Shown piece after piece: positions 59,376 through 64,000 of a stretch of DNA of 64,000 nt. Position numbers and translations under genes: made by a program. The notes beneath the pieces are model-generated. The model had not been told where the DNA came from. It worked only from the letters and a program-made list of their open reading frames with translations, and did no database searches. The stretch comes from Dyadobacter sp. UC 10 (GTDB lineage Bacteria > Bacteroidota > Bacteroidia > Cytophagales > Spirosomataceae). The stretch is from NCBI RefSeq assembly GCF_008369915.1, contig NZ_VSRN01000001.1, positions 3,840,501 through 3,904,500 of the forward strand, read 5' to 3'. Position 1 is the first letter of the stretch, and every line of letters begins with the position of its first letter.

Positions 59376-60627
59376 TCACTACGTGTTCAGTTTGGCGAAT
59401 GGAAAAATTAAGTTGGGGGCGAATATATCCGGGCCATTTGCCATACCAGGTAACATTTTCACGATAGTCCTCAATATCAAATACCAGTGCTTCTTCCATG
59501 TTGTAAAGCACCGTGCTGGTATCTTTTACGATCATCATGGAGACTACGTAAGAGCCGTCGTTAAGGAAATTGCCCGGAAGCTCGCAGGTTCCGGTGACCA
59601 ATCCTTTCGGGAAGCTTTCGGATTGCGTGCCTACATTAAAAATGCATTCACCGGTAAATGTGTATAAATGCATACTTAAGTTGAGGTTCGCGCCTTCTAC
59701 CAGGTTCCAGAATTCGAACTGGAAATTGATAGGCGTCCGAACGTCAATATGGTTCAGGTCGTCCTGATATTCGGGGAATAGCTTGAAACGCTTTACCCTT
59801 ACCTGGTCATTGCCTGGTGCGCTTTCAATGTTGTCCCAATGCTTATCGAGGGATTTATGCGAAACCTTGCTTAAATAATTCGTAACGATATGCGTTGTTT
59901 CTCCCTGATCAATCAGACGGCCTTTTTCAAAATAAAATGATTTATTACAAAGTGCCTGGATTGCAGTCAGGTTGTGGCTTACGAATATCAGCGTACGCCC
60001 GCTTTCCGATACGTCCCGCATTTTACCGAGGCATTTCTTTTGAAATTCGGTGTCTCCCACTGCCAGTACTTCGTCGACGATCAGGATTTCAGGGTTGAGG
60101 TGAGCTGCGATAGCAAAGCCCAGTCTCACATACATACCTGACGAATACCTTTTAACAGGAGTATCGAGAAATTTCTCAACCCCTGCAAAGTCAACGATGG
60201 CATCGAAGGATTCACGGATCTCGCTTTTGTTCATTCCGAGAATCGCCCCGTTCAGGAAGATATTTTCTCTTCCGGTAAGTTCAGGATGAAAACCTGTTCC
60301 TACTTCCAGTAAGCTTGCAATACGGCCTTCTATTTTGATCTGCCCCGTACTTGGTTCGGTAATCCGGCTGAGAATTTTGAGCAAAGTCGATTTGCCTGCT
60401 CCGTTATGACCAACAATACCGATACGGTCGCCCTGGTCGATACTAAAATTAATATCCTTGAGTGCCCAGAATTCTTCCTTGTCCGAAAAATCATCCTGCG
60501 CCTTCTTTCTTGAAAATAACTTGTCGACCGTTTCCGTCACAACATCACGCAGGCCGGTTGACCCACTTTTGCGCTGGTGGTCGATGATATATTTTTTACT
60601 GATGTTTTCAGCTACAATGACAGGCAT
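59368..60627 (-). CDS. Polysaccharide ABC exporter ATP-binding protein (Wzt-like)
   Basis: The 419-residue protein has an N-terminal ATPase (about residues 1-260) with Walker A GIVGHNGAGKSTLLKIL (about 72), signature VKRYSSGMYVRLGFAIAAHL and Walker B NPEILIVDEVLAVGD. The extra C-terminal domain of about 150 residues (FQFEFWNLVEGANLNLSMHL) is beta-rich, as in Wzt proteins where it reads the terminal sugar of the glycan. With the Wzm-like permease (15 bp upstream) it exports lipid-linked glycan across the inner membrane. Confidence 0.95.
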   Translation of the reverse strand: MPVIVAENISKKYIIDHQRKSGSTGLRDVVTETVDKLFSRKKAQDDFSDKEEFWALKDINFSIDQGDRIGIVGHNGAGKSTLLKILSRITEPSTGQIKIEGRIASLLEVGTGFHPELTGRENIFLNGAILGMNKSEIRESFDAIVDFAGVEKFLDTPVKRYSSGMYVRLGFAIAAHLNPEILIVDEVLAVGDTEFQKKCLGKMRDVSESGRTLIFVSHNLTAIQALCNKSFYFEKGRLIDQGETTHIVTNYLSKVSHKSLDKHWDNIESAPGNDQVRVKRFKLFPEYQDDLNHIDVRTPINFQFEFWNLVEGANLNLSMHLYTFTGECIFNVGTQSESFPKGLVTGTCELPGNFLNDGSYVVSMMIVKDTSTVLYNMEEALVFDIEDYRENVTWYGKWPGYIRPQLNFSIRQTEHVVND

Positions 60628-60642
60628 GCCCTAGTGTAATTT

Positions 60643-61476
60643 TCAGATGTGATCCACAAATGTGTTCTCTTTCCTTCGAAAATAGATCAAAGATAGTACG
60701 AGAATCGAAAAGGAAATGATCACCGTCGAGTATAAACTTTGTGGATTAAAATACGATTTCTCTCCCAGTAAACACCAGCGGAAACCACCGATAATGCCTA
60801 CAAGGGGATTCAGATTATAATATTTTTCAAACCAGGTATCTCTAACAAGCGAACTCGGATAAGCAACCGGCAACACATACATTCCGACTTGAATTAAGAA
60901 TGGAATCAGTTGGCCGATATCCCGAAAACGCACATTCAATACTGCAAAAAACAGCCCGAAACCCATCGATGTAATAAATGTAAGTAAAACAAAGAAAGGA
61001 ATGTATACGATCTGCCAGCTTATCGTGTAGTCAAAGAATGGAGTAAGTACGATAAAAATGCCAAGTGCGATTAAAAAATCAACAAAACCTACCGCAATGG
61101 AACTTAGCGGCATCAGCAATCTCGGGAAATATACCTTGGATACCAGGTTCGAATTGAGCAGGATGCTGTTGCTGATCTGCTGAAATGTGTTCGAAAAGAA
61201 TGTCCAGATAGTCAGGCCGCTCAATACCATGAGAGGATATGGAATCCCAGGGTCACTATCGATTTTAGCTACGTAACTGAATACAAACACCATTACAGTC
61301 ATGGTCATAAAAGGGCGCAGCACGCTCCACGCAACACCCAGTAATGTTTGTTTGTAACGTACAGAGATGTCCCTTTTCGACAAAATCCATAAAAGCTGCC
61401 GATGAAGCCAGAGATCCTTCCAGTAGTCCTTTTCCGAACCGCCTGCTTTGATTGTAATTGTGTGTTGCGCCGCCAT
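60643..61476 (-). CDS. Polysaccharide ABC exporter permease (Wzm-like)
   Basis: The 277-residue protein has six hydrophobic segments. The N-terminal amphipathic start (DYWKDLWLHRQLLWILSKRD, then ISVRYKQTLLGVAWSVLRPF) is the classic ABC-2 polysaccharide permease pattern. FGLFFAVLNVRFRDIGQLIP and YYNLNPLVGIIGGFRW are also family features. It forms the channel for the Wzt ATPase. It lies 2 bp after the chain-length gene. Confidence 0.95.
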   Translation of the reverse strand: MAAQHTITIKAGGSEKDYWKDLWLHRQLLWILSKRDISVRYKQTLLGVAWSVLRPFMTMTVMVFVFSYVAKIDSDPGIPYPLMVLSGLTIWTFFSNTFQQISNSILLNSNLVSKVYFPRLLMPLSSIAVGFVDFLIALGIFIVLTPFFDYTISWQIVYIPFFVLLTFITSMGFGLFFAVLNVRFRDIGQLIPFLIQVGMYVLPVAYPSSLVRDTWFEKYYNLNPLVGIIGGFRWCLLGEKSYFNPQSLYSTVIISFSILVLSLIYFRRKENTFVDHI

Positions 61477-61478
61477 TT

Positions 61479-62576
61479 TTACGCTTGTTCTACTCTGACT
61501 GTGGTTGCAGGAGTACTGAATACTGTTCTGAAATAAGTAAATATCAACGCGATCATTAACCCGGCAAGGGCGCCTATCTTCGCATTTTTCTTGTTCTCCT
61601 GTTTCATATCAAGAGGGACTTTAATTCCTTCGATTTCAGTGAAAAGCGGTGCTTCACGCACGAGCGACATCTGCATTTTTTCTGCATTTGCCATTGCTTC
61701 GTAATACAGCTGCTGGAGGAAAGTGGATTTACGCTCCATACTATTGGTCGAAACCTTAGCTTCCGGCAACATAATTTGCGAACTGTAATCCATTTGTTTT
61801 GCCAGCTTGTGTTCTGCTATACCCAGCACAGTAGCAAGCGAGTCGGCGCGATGCTGGAGCAAACGAAGCGTTTTTCTTGTTTTCTGGGTCTGGTTTTCGG
61901 TGTACATTTCTTCCACCGTTTTCAGTAGTGTAGTTACCCACATACCTGCGAGCGCCTCGTTTTCCATCAGGGTAGAAATAGAAATAAAGGACGATTTACG
62001 ATCCAGTGAGGCGATCTCCGTAGCATCCGCAGCTTTTTTTACAATCTCATTTAATATGATCCTCGACTTCCTGTCCAATTTTTTTAGATCGTTTGTTACG
62101 AAATGGAAATTATGCAAGTCTGGTCTTTCTTCCCATTCAGAAGTTTTAATGCCGCTGGAATCGATAAAGAAGTTGGCGAAAATCTCCTTCTTCCCATGAA
62201 TATCCACTTCCTTCATCAAATTTCTTTCCAAAACTGGCCGTGATTTCACGAAGTAAAAGAAGTTTTCACCCGTAAAAATATTAGCGTCCGGAGCTGACCC
62301 CAGCCCAAGCAAGCCTGCCATTTCACCAAAACCAGCACCCTGGCCGCTACCGCCTCCGAGGTTAAACACCACGTTTGCTTCGAACTTGTTCGCTTTCTTT
62401 ACATAAGTATCCAATGCATATCCGATTCCGAAACCGATCAGCGGTAGCAGCAGGATCATTTTCCAGTTGCGGATAATGGCATCTTTGACAACAATAACTT
62501 TTTCAACTACCTCCCTTGGAGACAGTTCATCGTCGGGAATTTGCTGCGGTTGTGCAGGTGCGAGTGTTTGAGACAT
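61479..62576 (-). CDS. Chain-length determinant/GumC-like protein (Wzz family)
   Basis: The 365-residue protein has two transmembrane helices flanking a periplasmic coiled-coil-rich domain: TM1 at about 36-55 (NWKMILLLPLIGFGIGYALD) and TM2 at about 333-352 (AKIGALAGLMIALIFTYFRT). The middle has TRKTLRLLQHRADSLATVLG. No tyrosine-kinase domain is attached. It controls polymer length and couples to the Wza-like outer-membrane exporter. It overlaps the wza-like gene (TAATG) and sits just before the ABC exporter genes. Confidence 0.9.
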   Translation of the reverse strand: MSQTLAPAQPQQIPDDELSPREVVEKVIVVKDAIIRNWKMILLLPLIGFGIGYALDTYVKKANKFEANVVFNLGGGSGQGAGFGEMAGLLGLGSAPDANIFTGENFFYFVKSRPVLERNLMKEVDIHGKKEIFANFFIDSSGIKTSEWEERPDLHNFHFVTNDLKKLDRKSRIILNEIVKKAADATEIASLDRKSSFISISTLMENEALAGMWVTTLLKTVEEMYTENQTQKTRKTLRLLQHRADSLATVLGIAEHKLAKQMDYSSQIMLPEAKVSTNSMERKSTFLQQLYYEAMANAEKMQMSLVREAPLFTEIEGIKVPLDMKQENKKNAKIGALAGLMIALIFTYFRTVFSTPATTVRVEQA

Positions 62577-64000
62577 TATCTTATTGAGCGAAAAGCCAAT
62601 ACTGTTACTATTAATCCCATGACCGAGCTCAGCAAGCCGGTGGCTGTTGAGATTGCCTGTTGCGTGTTCAACGCAGGGGCTGCCCGCACAGGTACAAATA
62701 TCTCTGAACCAGGCTGAACTTTCGGGTAAACGTTAAAGAAAAGGAATCTTCTTGTACGGTCCACGTTTCCGTTAGGGTATTTAATATAAGAGCTTTTGCG
62801 GAGAGACTGCACTGTAAACCCGCCCGACTGCGAAATGTAATCCGTAAACGACATTCCTTTGCCATATTTAACCGTGGTAGGGTATAGTACAGAACCTGCT
62901 ACCTGGACTGTTTCAAGACGCTTCGGAATGCGGATAATATCTCCTTCCTGTACGATCAAATCTTCAAAAGAGCCAGGGTTTTTCAAAATATTCTTAAGAA
63001 CGATACCGATTTTCTCCTCTTTCACATTAGGAACGTCGCCGAGGATTGTGCCTTTTTTAATGCTATTTTCTGTTATTTCAGCCTGTTCATAATCAGTAGG
63101 CTGTTCAAGGTCACGAACAATGGTACGACGTAGTAAGGTTGCACCTTCCGGATAAGCCAACTCTGTGAGTCCGCCTGCTCTTTTAATGATATCACTGATC
63201 TTATCATTTTTATTGACGATCGTGTAAGGTCCTGTCACAAGCACTTCGCCTTCAACAAAAACAGTCTGCTGCTCCACGTAATTAGGCGACTTCCGCACGA
63301 TGATTTGATCAAAAGGCAGCAATCTGAAATTCGTAGCCTTGCTGTTGAGCGAAAGATCCCTGTTCAGGTCAAATTTAAATACTTCTGAAATTTGTGCATT
63401 TGCGGTACCTGCAACCCCATTTCGTTTGCGCCTTACAACTTCCACTTCGGAAGTATAAGCCGATTCGCGAAGGCCACCTGCTTGTACAAGCGCATCTTCC
63501 AGTGTCATTTCAGATGTAAAAGGAAACTTACCCTCATTAACACCAATCTTCGTATTATTCACCTCACCTTCTACGCTTACATAGGCAGATTCAGCCATAT
63601 CAAATTTAGAAGGTACAATCACCTGGTCGAGGCGCGTCAAGATGAGGTCAGGCACCACATTATTGATCAGGTCAACATAATTCATGGAGATATTCTGCAA
63701 TGTCAGATCGTCTCTTGTTCTTAATACATTGATCCGACCAGCAAAAGCGTCCTCCCTTAAACCCTGGGCATTCTCAATTAATTTTTTGAGGGTTGGGCTG
63801 CTGTCGAGTGAAAAATCGCCCGGACGCATCACCGCACCTTCAATCGTTACAATATTTTCATACCTATCTAAAACGGTACCTACATCAATAGAATCCCCTG
63901 TCGCGATTTCAAAATTATCATATTCGCCTTCCGAAACGTCGAGCAGCTTTCTCTCTTTGGAGGTAATCCGCTGAATTTTCAGTCTTGCGCGATACGCCTT
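62576..64000 (-). CDS. Wza-like SLBB polysaccharide export protein (5' end cut by window)
   Basis: The frame is open from the stop at 62576 to the window edge, 474 codons, and the start lies beyond it; the ATG at 63832 is internal. At least four SLBB domains are visible: VTIEGAVMRPGDFSLDSSPT, VSVEGEVNNTKIGVNEGKFP, VFVEGEVLVTGPYTIVNKND and VQVAGSVLYPTTVKYGKGMS, each followed by an A-G-G-L/F type motif (LVQAGGLRESAY, IKRAGGLTELAY, ISQSGGFTVQSL). A C-terminal membrane helix (ISTATGLLSSVMGLIVTVLA) follows. It forms the periplasmic/outer-membrane exit duct for the polysaccharide. Confidence 0.93.
   Translation of the reverse strand, partial: KAYRARLKIQRITSKERKLLDVSEGEYDNFEIATGDSIDVGTVLDRYENIVTIEGAVMRPGDFSLDSSPTLKKLIENAQGLREDAFAGRINVLRTRDDLTLQNISMNYVDLINNVVPDLILTRLDQVIVPSKFDMAESAYVSVEGEVNNTKIGVNEGKFPFTSEMTLEDALVQAGGLRESAYTSEVEVVRRKRNGVAGTANAQISEVFKFDLNRDLSLNSKATNFRLLPFDQIIVRKSPNYVEQQTVFVEGEVLVTGPYTIVNKNDKISDIIKRAGGLTELAYPEGATLLRRTIVRDLEQPTDYEQAEITENSIKKGTILGDVPNVKEEKIGIVLKNILKNPGSFEDLIVQEGDIIRIPKRLETVQVAGSVLYPTTVKYGKGMSFTDYISQSGGFTVQSLRKSSYIKYPNGNVDRTRRFLFFNVYPKVQPGSEIFVPVRAAPALNTQQAISTATGLLSSVMGLIVTVLAFRSIR

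Overview
The window looks like chromosomal DNA of a Bacteroidota bacterium, most likely a Cytophagales member such as Dyadobacter (inference). The evidence is a secreted protein with a type IX secretion C-terminal domain, several promoters with the Bacteroidota -7 motif TAnnTTTG, weak or absent Shine-Dalgarno sequences, frequent TTG starts, two ISL3/ISAon1-type insertion sequences, and a metE gene under a cobalamin riboswitch. No rRNA, prophage or CRISPR array is visible. There is one tRNA, tRNA-Glu(TTC).

Layout. 1-3.7 kb: a 2-hydroxyacid dehydrogenase cut by the window edge, a HEAT-like protein, fumC and a nagB-like deaminase. 3.8-6.6 kb: cobalamin riboswitch and metE, then a 10-bp-phased repeat array up to 6.9 kb. 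6.9-8.5 kb: acyl-CoA thioesterase and an acyltransferase. 8.9-12.6 kb: a four-gene carbamoyltransferase / SGNH hydrolase / DUF5989 / SxtJ-like cassette, including a 49-residue gene that is easy to miss. 12.6-16.4 kb: Ppx/GppA phosphatase, an ECF sigma factor with its membrane partner, and an Lrp/AsnC regulator divergent from metH. 16.6-30.2 kb: core metabolism and membrane genes (metH, SnoaL-like protein, nupC family, yihY family, sppA, sixA-like, xerD, aroQ, M14 peptidase). 30.4-33.5 kb: tRNA-Glu and two tandem ISL3 elements. 33.8-37.5 kb: the T9SS-exported protein, then a small accessory patch with a phage-repressor-like HTH gene, a divergent small ORF and hicAB. 37.5-47.5 kb: hydrolases, a cobalamin-binding radical SAM protein, nagA, a pentapeptide-repeat protein and trxA. 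47.5-64 kb: a minus-strand surface-polysaccharide locus.

How the genes work together. Methionine synthesis has both routes: cobalamin-dependent MetH and cobalamin-independent MetE, the latter probably shut off by its riboswitch when B12 is present. NagA and the NagB-like deaminase catalyse consecutive steps of GlcNAc-6-phosphate catabolism but lie about 42 kb apart. The polysaccharide locus reads from the right edge leftward: Wza-like export protein, GumC/Wzz-like chain-length protein, Wzm/Wzt ABC exporter, a sugar aminotransferase (DegT family), a polytopic membrane protein, WbqC, a NeuD-like acyltransferase, five glycosyltransferase-type genes, a Wzy/ligase-like membrane protein and an acyltransferase. 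Many junctions overlap by a few bases, which suggests one operon.

The most unusual items are the metE-downstream array (exactly 50-bp units built from 10-bp subunits, followed by a region of opposite-sense subunits), the carbamoyltransferase cassette, a glycosyltransferase paralogue that has lost its DxD motif, a perfect 28-bp palindrome before hicA, and the tandem ISL3 pair with a shared unusual two-ORF arrangement.
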